Positions 42,001 through 55,200 of a stretch of DNA of 64,000 nt are shown here, in pieces. Every line of letters starts with the position of its first letter. The first letter of the stretch is position 1. The DNA lies in assembly GCA_028554795.2 (NCBI GenBank), contig CM068830.1, positions 47,010,227-47,074,226 of the forward strand. The letters are read 5' to 3'. Under the pieces are notes generated by a model. The model was not told the origin of the DNA and did not search any database. It saw nothing but the letters and a program-made list of their open reading frames with translations. This DNA comes from Sinohyriopsis cumingii. Lineage: Eukaryota; Mollusca; Bivalvia; Unionida; Unionidae. The translations under genes and the position numbers were made by a program.

Positions 42001-45000
42001 ATACTGCAAGACAATATCTTGAAATATCTCTTCTTATTTCATCCCACTAAAATGTCATATTGTGTGGGCATTTTTTGGGAATCTTACACAGCAATTGTTT
42101 ACCATTTGCCATAACTACCTAATTTGGTGATTTTTCCAAAATATGTCACCTTCAGTTTCCAATTTACCAAGCCTAGAAAAGCCACTATTTTTTCAAGGAA
42201 TTCCAGAATATGTGAAAATTACTGGAACCATTAGTAATGTACCTACAGACCTGGATATTACTTACTTGCCTGGAATCAAGACTATCATGAAATCAGATAT
42301 AGCTCTGAATATTTCCTTTCTAGTCTTTATAAGGTGCAGTGCAACTAAAAGAAATTCTACTTGTCCATCAAAATTTCCAACCTATTCCAGGCTGGCTTAC
42401 AATGGATTTTCCCACAATGATGCAACTACCATATTGTAGATAAAAGCCACACATCACAATAAATGCAAACCCATCATTTTAACCTAAACCTGTATAAAAC
42501 ATCCATTACTAAATGCTTGTCTTGAACTGACCATGCACCACTGGAAGGAAGCAGCAGCTGAATACCACCTAAAAAATCAGGATTTTCTCAGAACTAACCA
42601 CCATGCTGCAATGCATACATGGCATCTTATTGTCACTTAATTTCAAGGCTAAAAAAGTCTCAAAAAAGGATCTTATATAGGTTTTATTTGGCATGAGCAT
42701 ATTGGGAGACATAATCCACCTTGAAAGTGAAACATAAAGGGAGTTAACTCTTTGAGTATGTGCATACAAAGTCTTAGCATTTTTTCTGGCAATGAGCAAT
42801 AGCTGCCTGAAATTCACTTAATAATATTTTTTAAGTACACAGTGCATTTGATATTTTTAATAAGGTAGAAGAACAAAATCCTCTTATTTATCCCTAGCCC
42901 TTGCTTAAACTATTATTGAAGATAAACCTTTGTCTCTCATGCTTGATTAAGCTCCTCATCTTGGGTTGGCTGGTGAAGGCCACACCTAACTTGGCCAGAT
43001 ATGTGATCCAGAGTTTGAACACACCATCCTGGATAAAAGACATGACAGATTAAGTAAGTTACATTATATCTGCAACCTTATTCATCATATGCAATGTAGA
43101 CTATTACACTGAAACTTACCACCCAAAGTCTACATCTCCATATAAAGGATACCTGTACATAAAGGACAATATTAATAAACTCTTTCTTAAGCTGATTTAT
43201 ATATTTTACTTCTGTGTAACAGCCACATATTGAAAACAATAAAATGGTGTGATCACTTGAGTATTCTTTATGGACAGGTTTGACTGTATTATGAAACTTG
43301 TCTTAGCTGATACCTCCATATAAATGACAATTGAAATGTTTTTTAAGATCTCATTTCATTTTCTTATAACTTTCAATGAGAATTCATTGGTACCTCAAGT
43401 GTCCTTTATAGATAAGTTTAACTGTATTTCACTTTTTCAGAGGGGCCCTGACTGGCTGAGTGGTCTAAAACGCTCTCCGTTACGGATCACTGCCATCTCA
43501 CCTCTGTCTGCATGGGTTCAAGTCTAGGATTCAGCCAATGTGGGTATGTGAGAAAGCTCACCAGTAGCTTCTCATGGGTCGGTGGTTCTTCTTGGGGTTT
43601 TTCCGGGTTCTTCCTCCACCATTAATACTGGCTGCCATGCATAGCCTATCGTGTGCTGAAAAATGGCGTTAAACCCCACAACAACAACAATCACTTTTTC
43701 ATGTATTCTAACACACTATAAGGGGGATGATTATTAAAAAACGTAACAGTGTACCATGAGCAGTATGTTATCTGTGTTCAGTAGTCCTTTATGTAGGCAC
43801 CAGAATATTACGGTTGCCTTAGGAGATTACAGATAAATAAATTTCAATGACCTTGATCTTTGGTCAAGATATGCAGTCTTGAATGTGCTGAAAGTAGGCT
43901 TATTATGATCATGGCCTTTGATCTTTAATTCCAATTGCTCTATAGGTTTCTTTATCACAGTAAGGGCATGCCATAATCATTGTATGGTCAAGAAACTTGC
44001 TTTAGAACAAATGTTTTTCTGCAAAAACTAATTTTCCTTTGAGCCAGAGTAACCTTGACTTCTGACCCTTGATCCCCAAATTAACAGGCCTCTTTGATAC
44101 ATTGTATGCAAGCTCACCACAAGCTTTGGTCAAGATACTTTATCTGGAATGAAAGTTACCATAAAAAAAAACACATTTCTTCTTTCAGAGTCTACTGATT
44201 ATTCCAATCAATATCCTACCATATGAAACATTACAGACAACCCTACCTTGGGTACTACAAGTGTACAAAACCCAAAAATGATCAAATCAATGAGAGATGC
44301 AAGCAGAATGATGTGGCAGATAAAAATCCATTCCATGATTAGCAAGTACAAGTCTCAAAGTATTAGGAATTGGATCAAATTTAATGATCAGTCATAACTT
44401 TCTGCCAACCAAAGAAACATCTAATAATAAAACAACTAATCTGTATGTGATATCTTGACAAACTAGGGATACTTTTCGAATAGCCTGAAGTCATAAAAAG
44501 TGGGTGAACAAACTCAGAAATCATAACCGATTACATGGTCATTTCATTGACAGTAACTGATGGTCAACCAAACTGATTCATGGGAACAGCAATATATTCC
44601 TCTATAATACAAACAGGGTTGCTAAATAAAAAGAAGTTATAACTACTGAGAAACAAGATTCATTCAAAGTGAATGATGCTCTCCTGGCTGAAAATAATTT
44701 CCAGAAATTCAAGACGACCATTTCTTTTTCTTTCTCCATTTTTATTTATGACAAACTACACACCATAAAAGTCTATTACTGAAACTGCCATGTTGACATG
44801 ACTATCCATTCAGGAGGTGTGGTAATAAGATTTTCCAAGATGATCACTATGGTAGCCATATTGAAAGTTAGAGCGAAACCATTTTCATATGGATCAGCTA
44901 GATATCACAAGAAATCTCCTGGTGAAAACCCCACATCAGTGTGACTTTCTGTTCAGGAGGAGTTGCATGAAAAATGATAGTAAGAATTCTGCTGAATGCT

Positions 45001-48000
45001 ATGTCTTGCCTACTTTGCAACATCAAATTCAAAATACCCCAAAGAGTCGATGGAGCATGAAAACTAGGTCACTCTAACCTCCTTTTGCCTGTGATCAGAA
45101 GTACCCTCTATGATGCACATGCAAGTTTCATGAAAATAAATACTGAAATGTATCACCTGAACCAGAATGACACTGCTGTCAATAAGTGATACAAATTTCT
45201 CACACATATATTTTAAAAGCGTGACATAAAAATAAAATAAAAATCATGTAATTAGTAAGGAAATCTGTCAGGTCATCTGAATTTACATAAAAACAGGCCT
45301 ATAGTGTATATCAATGTGATCATGTAGGCACATTTACTGATCTTAAATTAACTACTAATTGTCATCCTAAAATTTAATACTAATATAGTTTAGCCAAAGT
45401 TTATTAAATCCTGATTATCAATTGCTCTGCCATCAAGAAACTTCCAGACAATTTTTTTATCACTATGGACTTTTACAATGGTGGCAAGGGTGAAGAAAAC
45501 AGCACGTTGAGTCTAACTGTCACAATGTTGGGTAGTACAAATGTTTCTCACTATGTGTAGCCTTTATTGTGACATAAATAATAACCTTCTAAAGGAATAT
45601 GGATGTAGGAGGATTCAAATAAAGTGAATAACTGCCATTTAAAGGTGGCCTAGTGGTTAGAGCATCCATCTCGGAAGCAGGATGACTTATACTATGCCAA
45701 ATTCCAATTGTCTAGCTCAAGTGTCTTTCAACTAATTGTACTTGATTAGTAATGGATGCCAGTAGAGATAGTGTAGCTGATGTCTGTAGAGATAGTGTAG
45801 CTGCAAACAGATGTCTGTAGAAATAATACAAATTGTAACAGAAGGCAGTAGACACAGTGTAAGAGGTAATAAATATTGGTAGAAATAGTGTACTTGGCAA
45901 TACAGTAATACCTCGTGCATTCATGTTTCTGGATTCCCGAATTCACGGATTCGCGAAATTTTCATTGGTACCCTCTACGTACATGTTTTCTTTATTTTAT
46001 TGAATTGTACCTTCATTATATGACTTCTGTGACATATGAAGTTTACCCTGTTTACCTTCCTGACAATGACAAAGAAAACGTCAGTCATTAAGTTTACAGT
46101 CCCATTTGTTACTTGGTTTTACCTTACTGTGAGTGCAAAAGAAGATGGCAGCCAATGAATTAGTATAGGGGTAATATTAGTATACATGTACCGTACTGTA
46201 AATGCGCTAGTGTGGCAAATACCCATTAGGTGATACTGTACTCTATTTTTACATCAACCATTTATTTCTCTTTTTAAGGGTAATGTATTAAGCTAACTTT
46301 TAAATGAAATTAAAGTGTTTTGGGAGCATGATTTGGGTCATATTTAGGGTTTAAACCCTAGAAATAAGCATTTATTAGCATTTTTAGTGACTTGTACCAA
46401 ACATTCGCGATTCCTCCTGATCCGTGACTGGTTCTGGAACCTAACCTCGCGACTGTTCGAGGTATTACTGTATATGTCAGTAGCGATAATGCAAATCAAG
46501 ATCACACATGCAGTCAGGGTTTTACCTCAAGATTGAATAGTATTGTGGTGCACCTTTACATAAGCAATACAGAGACATTATAAAGCCAGGATCTGCTCAA
46601 GAGGTACCACCATAAAAAGATACCTTGACAACACAGGAGAGTTAAATTGGTTCTTTTTATCAATCATTCAACTGTCCATAATCTAATTCAGTTCTTCATG
46701 ACAACAAATTTAGATCAGTATCCTGTGTGATTATGATTAAAAAGTGTTAATCATAATCACAGAGGAACCTAGCATCTCATCACTTGCATCCACCACCAAG
46801 TAATAATATATCCCCCTAAAAAACATAACTGAATGGAAAAAACTAGAACAAAAATATTAATATTGATGACATTGCTCTTGACACATAAACAGTAATACCT
46901 AAGTCTACAAATAAAATAATTTATTACATAGTAAAAACATTTCAATAGGAACATAAATGCAGTGAATGCACATTTAGTGCAAAGTGAATTTGCATTGTAT
47001 GTTGAAACCTGAACAACAAATTATAAAGAGATAATGAATCATGGAGACAATGAAGTGACTGTTGCAGTCTAAAGAGATAATGAATCATGGCGACAGTGAA
47101 GTGACTGTTGCAGTCTAAAGAGATAATGAATCATGCAGACAGTGAAGTGACTGTTGCAGTCTAAAGAGGTTTTGTAACGAATCATGGAGACAATGAAGTG
47201 ACTGTTACAGTCTAAAGAGGTTTTGTAATGAATCACAGAGACAATGAAATGAATGTTGCAGTCTAAAAAGGTTTTGTAATGAATCATGGAGACAATGAAG
47301 TGACTGTTGCAGTCTAAAGAGGTTTTGTAATGAATCACAGAGACAATGAAATGACTGTTGCAGTTTAAAAAGGTTTTGTAATGCATCATGGAGACAATGA
47401 AGTGACTGTTGCAGTCTAAAGAGGTTTTGTAATGAATCATGGAGACAGTGAAGCGACTGTTGCAGTCTGTCTAAAGAGATAATGAATCATGGAGACAGTG
47501 AAGTGACTGTTGCAGTCTAAAGAGATAATGAATTATGGAGACAATGAAGTGATGGTTGCAGTCTAAAAAGGTTTTGTAATGAATCATGGAGACAATGAAA
47601 TGACTGTTGCAGTCTAAAGAGATAATGAATCATGAAGACAATGAAGTGATTGTTGCAGTCTAAAGAGGTTTTGTAATGAATCATGGAGACAATGAAGTGA
47701 CTGTTGCAGTCTAAAGAGATAATGAATTATGGAGACAATGAAGTGATGGTTGCAGTCTAAAAAGGTTTTGTAATGAATCACAGAGACAATGAAGTGACTG
47801 TTGCAGTCTAAAGAGTTTTTATAATGAATCATGGAGACAGTGAAGTGACTGTTGTAGTCTAAAGAGATAATGAATCATGGAAACAATTAAGTGACTCTAA
47901 AGACTGGTTTTGTAATGAATCATAGAGACAATGAAGCGACTCTAAAGACTGGTTTTGTAATGAATCATGGAGACAATGAAGTGACTCTAAAGACTGGTTT

Positions 48001-49208
48001 TGTAATGAATCATGGAGACAATGAAGTGACTCTAAAGACTGGTTTTGTAATGAATCATGGAGACAATGAAGTGACTCTAAAGCGGTTTTGAAATGAATTT
48101 AGCTGTACATGGTACGAGCCACATCTCATGTCTCAGTTTAAAAGAATTGATACCAAACATGATGCAGCATGTATTATTAATTAGTTTAAAACTAATCCTT
48201 CAGTAATTACATTGAAACTAATCCTAATCAGTCCAAAAAGTAAATGCAAATCTGGTTATTAAACTCTGTTGGTCAACTAACCTTCAATACAGGCTTTGCC
48301 CCATTCTTGATCAGTGCCTCTACCTGGTGCTGAATTATGATCTGGAAGGCCTCGTATACGCTCCATGGTCGACCAAGGTCATGCTTGATTTCCACTGATA
48401 AAAACAAGTTTATAGATATGCAGAGAAATTGTAATATATCATTTTTATTATGGTTTCATAATGCGATTAAACAAAATTTGTTTGCAACAAATCTTTGTCT
48501 AAGATCTGTATAGTCCTGAAAATGGAATAAGTTATCTCTAGTGCATCAAGTAAGCAGTAGGGTAAGGTGTTCAAATTCTAACCACTGACAGTGTATTAAA
48601 TTTGCTGCAGGGTAGGATGGCCAAATTCCGACCTGTAGATTAATTCCAAACACTAACATTAAGTGCTACTGATATAAGATATTTCACAATAGCTACATGC
48701 AAAATTGCCTGTCTTGTTTTACACGAAAGAATAGATGAGGCATATTCCAGCACACTGAGAATTCTGATTTACAAATTACTTTATCCCATCATCATTTGCT
48801 TCTGCGCTATCACCTCGAAGTGTCGATTCCAAAAGTAACATGTGGATAGCAGAAGCAAGAAAACACATGTCAGATTATGAGGGAGTTAAAACTATGTCAA
48901 ATATTATGGGTGTGCACAATAATGTCTTGATCTCTAAAAATATATGGAAAAATAAAGAGACAAAATGCAGATTTTATTTCAAGATTTCAGTTGTGGTCAG
49001 AATTTCCATAGGTAATATCGACCAGCTAGCTAAGTCGGACCATCCAAGATAACTAATGGGCAAAACAGAACAATTATCACTAATAATGAGCAAATAGCTT
49101 TAAGTGGAAAATAAAACATGAATTCACATGTTTCCTTAAGAATTCACATGAAACTATTTTTAAAAGATTTATTTAATTTTCCCTGCAACCTTCTCTCTTC
49201 CCCTCTCA

Positions 49209-49260
<52 letters not shown>

Positions 49261-52200
49261 TCAACTAATTGGACTGTGTACTCAATAAATGGTTTGTAAT
49301 TAATAAATGGTTTAACTCTAAGAAATTAATTTTAAAATGATCAATGAACTTATTAGAAAAATGAAAATAATATTCGAATATACAGAAATGATTCAATACA
49401 TTCTGTAGTGGTTGACCATTGTTCTCTTTTGTGGACACAATTAATCTTATTGCTGACAGAATTACCAACTTGTTGCTAAAAATTACTCATCATGGATAGA
49501 ATTACCCATGTGGATGTCATATTTACTCATTATAGACAAAACCACCCATTCTGAGATCAAAACTGCTCATCATTGACAGAATTACTCTTGCTGTGGACAA
49601 AATTGCCCACTTCATACAATAGATAAGAGATCTCAAACACACAGCCCATGGAGCTGGCCCACAACAACACCTGGAATTTGTTGTAAAATAATTAATAATA
49701 ATAAAAAATTCTTCATAGCCAGGCATTTTTGATACAAAATTAAATGTTACATCATTTACTTCCTGTTTCCAACATTTCAACTGGCTACCTTTTATATGAG
49801 CCACTTTCACTGTATGAAAAAGTTCCAGTGATGCGGCCCTCAGGCCAATGTACTAGTCCTCATGTGGCCCACATGGTGATCTGAGTTTATGATCCCTGCC
49901 CTAGATATAACCTAGCTATGAATAAAATGAGTATGCTTACTTACTTGCTGAGTACATTTCGATAGCTCAAAGATGGAGAATATAAGTAGGGACAATCTAT
50001 TTTCTGATAGGGATTTAATCTAACAATATATATTTACCCACATGCTTTCTCCACCACAAACATAGAATTAATGATGATATAACTATTAACTAATAGTACC
50101 TAAACAATGTGTACCATGCTGTGTCTGAGACAACTCTCCTTTGTGATTGGTCAGTATTATGTATGGCATTATTTATGTGATTTGAGAAGTGTATGCTAGC
50201 ATACTTTGATTGCAAAGAAACTAATCTCATAGATCAATTTTCCCCTTTCATTTAACTAAGTCTGGAAATAATATATTTTATAATATCATAGAATCGATGA
50301 TGAAAAATAATGATACTTGTGTCTTTCTTTTGGAATATGACATTTTTTTTCATACACTGAGAGACGGAACATTTTTGACTGTGCAGAGTCATCAGCCAAT
50401 TTATTTACAACTGATTCTACAAATGCCACACTATAAAAAGAAGGTAAGATGTCAACAGGGGTCGCAAATTAAGATTTCCCTTTTGTGATTCTGAAATGGT
50501 TGCCTATAGTCATATCAAACATGAGAGGTTGTTGTTGTTGTTGCTGTTGCTGTAGGGTTTAACACCACTTTTTAGCACATGATAGGCTATACATGGCAGC
50601 CAGAATTAATGGAGGAAGAACCCGGGAAAACCCTGGAAAGAACCACCGATCCACGAGAAGCTATGGCAAACTTTCTCACATATCCACATTGGCTGAATCT
50701 GAGACTCGAACCCAGAGAGACAGAGAGAGAAGTGAGATGGCAGTGATCCGTAACAGAAAACGCTTTAGACCACTCAGCCACTCGGGGCCCTTGTTGTTGT
50801 TGTTGTAGGGTTGACACCATTTTTTAGTACAAGATAGGCTATACATGGCGGCCAGTATTAATGGTGAAGGAAGAACCGGGGAAAACCCCAGAAAGAAGCA
50901 CCAACCCACGAGAAGCTACTAGCAGGCTTTCTTACATAACCACACTGGCCGAGCCCAAAACTAAAACACATGCAGACAGAGCTGAAATGGCAGTGATCCA
51001 TAATGGTGAGCGCTTTAGATCACTAGGCCACTCGGGGGACCCACAGGAGAGGTCGTAAAGGTTCAAACTGTTCATAAGTAATAGATGGCATTATTAAAAA
51101 GCAGTCTCATCTTTTAATTTATTCTCTCCAGCATTTTTCCTGTTTTTCATGTTCAATTTTAACTGAATAGGGCATAAAATAATTAATTTTAAAATAATAA
51201 TTAATTTCAAAACATTGTATCTTCAAAAAAACACCTGTGAAATATTCTAAATAGCTCATAAAGCTGCTGAATAGTAATTTTACTCAGGCAAGCATATATG
51301 TTCACATATTCATATATATTAGATATAAATTTATTGCCACTAACTAGTGGAAAAATGAAAACTTGGGTACCTTTGATTAATTGTGTATGAACTTGACTCT
51401 TGATCTTTTAAGAGTCATACTTGGATTCTCATGCAGTGATTGAATTTTAAAATATTTACAAATACTGTCACTTGCTCTCCCTCATAGATCATTGACACGT
51501 CACCTCTGTCTCTGTAGGTTTCAGCCATGGCTCAGCATACATAGGTATGTGAGAAAGCTTGCCAGTAGCTTCCCATGGGTCAGTAGTTCTTCCCATGTTC
51601 TTCTTCCACCAAATATACTGGCTACCAACCCGCAAAACCACAATCATCACCTCAATAGTTTGAGATGAATTCAAATTTTCCAGACTGTACTGCAAAACAT
51701 TTCATTACATTTCTGAGATTCACTGCATAATTAACACAATTCTTAAATAACAATAGGTCTGACAAAATGCTGCAGAGCATTTATTATGTGTACACTAGTC
51801 TAAATGCACAGCATAAATCTTTTTAGTTTAGACTGAGTTGTTTCATAGAGTCATTTCAAAAATATGCAAAATTGTGAATATTTCATATAATTTCAGAATA
51901 GGCAGAGTTGCATAATTGATGCAACTCTGCCTATTGATGCATACCATCAATTATTTATGATCAAAATTTAAGCTAAGTTGCTGCATAGCAATGATTATTC
52001 TATAATAGGCAAAATCCTGTATATCATTATTAGATTGGTCAGGTTGCTACACTGCATAAATTCTTAACTGCAGTAAGCTAAGTCTTTGCATTGTGACTCT
52101 CCAGTCAAGCAATAATTGTTTTACTTCAGGATAATTCACTGCTTAGTAAAAGAATTCTTACCAAGGTTCAGAATTAGTTTACATCTGGATCTGAATTGAA

Positions 52201-55200
52201 ATCAAATACATGTACATGCAATTCAGTTATGTAAAGCTGTAAACTGTATAATGTGATCAAGTTAAATACATGTCAATGTTATGGTAATTTACTTAAAGAA
52301 TGACAGACTTTTTCACAAAAAATGAACTTCATTTTGTCAGATCATCAAGTGGTAACTATTTGAAGCAGCACTGTTGACCAAAGGAATTTTTTAATTTAAC
52401 CAACTGGAAATCCTGCGAGATCAACAAGGGAACTTACTCTTGTTATATGATATGAAACTGTTTATTAATCATAATTATTTTGTGTTCAAAATAAAAAAAA
52501 TTTAATCAGTACTCTGTGCTCTAGGAAATAACCAGTTATCAATATTTTAAAACTCCACTGTCAGAAATTCCTTGACCTTTCCAAACATTTCAAGACTTAA
52601 AGAAATTCAATGACTTTCAAGGCCCTTGAAATTTTTTTTTTTATTCCAAAACTTTTCCAGAATTCCAGGACCTGCAGGAACCCTGTTCAACTTATCAGCA
52701 CCCCAACATATATCCGATGAATGATAACCACTCATCTTTTGATAGCTGTTAGGTTTAGCTACATAAAGGTGATGTAAAGTCCCCAACCTCTGATGAGGCA
52801 AAATAAATCGTTATGACCAAAATGATAATATATCGATGCATGTGCTCAACATAACATATTACTGAGGTCAGAGTAGTGATTGAAATGTGTAGTGGCTAGG
52901 TGATCTCACGAGCAGGCCAGGTTCTGGAGCCTATTTCATCTCACATGAGCTTACATACTCGAATCCAATGAGATGGTTCAATAGGTCTCAGCCAAAATGA
53001 TCAAAGGAAGAATATTTTCGATACAGATTGTGACCCTGCAAAAATGTCATATCAGTGACCTGGAGCCTCTGGGTGACTAACAAATGTCATGCATCTAGAT
53101 AATGTGTTCCCAAGGAATAGATCCATGCAAGTTCATGAAGCCTAAGATCAGGTGAAAGGGGCAAGCTTATAGAGATAAGCTTGGCTGCTATTACTATTTT
53201 GTGCATGAACTCCCAAAGTACTGCACCCTTTCCGATATATGAACTGCCATCATTGAGAGCTGTCCTGTCTTAAATCTCAGAAGGTTTAAACATTGCATAT
53301 TGTGCCAATTAACATGCATTTTCGCATCATAAACTGCTAGTTATAAATGAGCCTTTACCATGCTAAAAATGCCATGACAGGCAGCCAACACCCTGCCTGA
53401 CTGGTAGTATGGGAAAAATGGTTTTAAAGGTGATAATAAAATTAGTATTGCTTTTTTTGTAATATGATTGCAATCCTCCAATGGGACTCTTTTAGTTTAT
53501 ATTTCTATTTGTTAAATTCATAAACATGAACATTAATGATGACAGCATTCAATACAAAATGTTGTGCTGTAAAGAATACAAATACCCTATTCCTTCAAAA
53601 AGATTTTTGTATCTCAATACACATTCAAATTATGTACCCCTAACCTGGCTCTCCATACTTAAAAGTACAATTACTTTAAATCAAAACTGAAAATAACTGA
53701 AGAGGAATAGATATTCTTCTGTAGCAAACTGAATCATGATGTCTGGACTGGAGTCACATGATAAACTATTTGTTGATCACATGACAAAATCCTTCTGTAC
53801 AAAGGCAGAAGTTCCAATCCTGAATCATGGTTCAACACTGGCTTCCCGTGTTATCTTTCTTCACCAAGTACTCTGATGCTATCCCACAAAACAGTATGCA
53901 AATGCTGAACTGTAGTTCCAGACTGGAACTTCCACATTTGTACAGAAGGATTCTGTCATGTGATCAACATTTAGCTGATCATGTAACTCCAGTCCAGACA
54001 TCATTCCTCTCATGAAGGCCTTGTGATACGGTCAAAAGCTGAGGAGTCATGATTTAGTTTCTTACAGAAAAGTATCTATTCCTGTTCATTAACTATAAAT
54101 GGCTAAAGCAGGAAACAATATTCACTGTTGATCTGAATATGACTGAATGTTCTCTATTTCAATAAATTCAGCAATTGATATATCTATGATGAATGTATCA
54201 TTTATATTCACACTGGTAATACTCATGAAAATTTAGTATCCATACCATTTTACTAAAATAAATGTTGCTTTCTGAAAACCATCTACATTTTCCTTATTTT
54301 TATCACCTTTCTCCATTTGTTTTTCTGACTTTTCTTTGATCAGACTGGCATAATTAACTTCTTTCAGCATCTCTTCTTCTCTTTCTTCAACTCGTATATC
54401 CTGTGGGGTAAAACATTATTAATGAGCAGATTCAATTAAATTATCTGTCTCACCTGCAAATGGAATTATGAGGGTGCTGCAATCTGCTAACAAAGCGTAA
54501 GACTGGAATGTAAGCATGTAAAGGGTATAAACTTTAGGAATATCCTACTGTTAAATTAAAGTCTGACATGACTGCAGCAACTGAGGTAGCAGTTATATGA
54601 CTTGAATGCATCAACTGAAGAAGAGGTTATATGACTAATACACCAAATGAGGTAGAGGTTTTTTGACTTTAAAACTCTTAAACCAGGGAGCTACAAATCC
54701 ACATGTTGGACTCCCATCACAAGCTCAAATTCAACCCAGACAAGCTCAGGTTTGCAAGGAAAAGAGGAATACAATATGCAATAAATGTAATTTAAAAGGG
54801 GGTGATCTGGGTCAAATGCATAAAACAGTCTGTCAAACTAGTTTACTAACAAAGGGCCATGTTCAGTTCCAAATTCTTTATTTTCCACAAGATTTATATC
54901 CTGCAATTTCACCATAATAATATATCATCACCTTTATTTTGCATTTCTGTATAAGGCATTCTTCTACTACATAACTAGCCACAGTTTCTTTCCTCTTTTG
55001 TATGTGTCATTTCCATCTTGAAATCAATGTCAAGGTCAGTCTCAGATTTTCTCACACAGATATTATAATGTGATTATTTACTATTTAAAGCATCGTTACG
55101 GTGGCGTAGTGGTAGAGTGTCCACTACGGATGTGGAAGGTTGCTGGTTCGAACCCTGGCCGAGTCATATCAAAGACTTTTAAAAATGGTACTAACAGCTG

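Noticed and set aside
47069..48091. Frames of IHYKTSLDCNSHFIVS-like repeats as a secreted or repeat protein
   Set aside because: The interleaved 46- and 45-base units break the frame repeatedly, and there is no non-repeat coding context.
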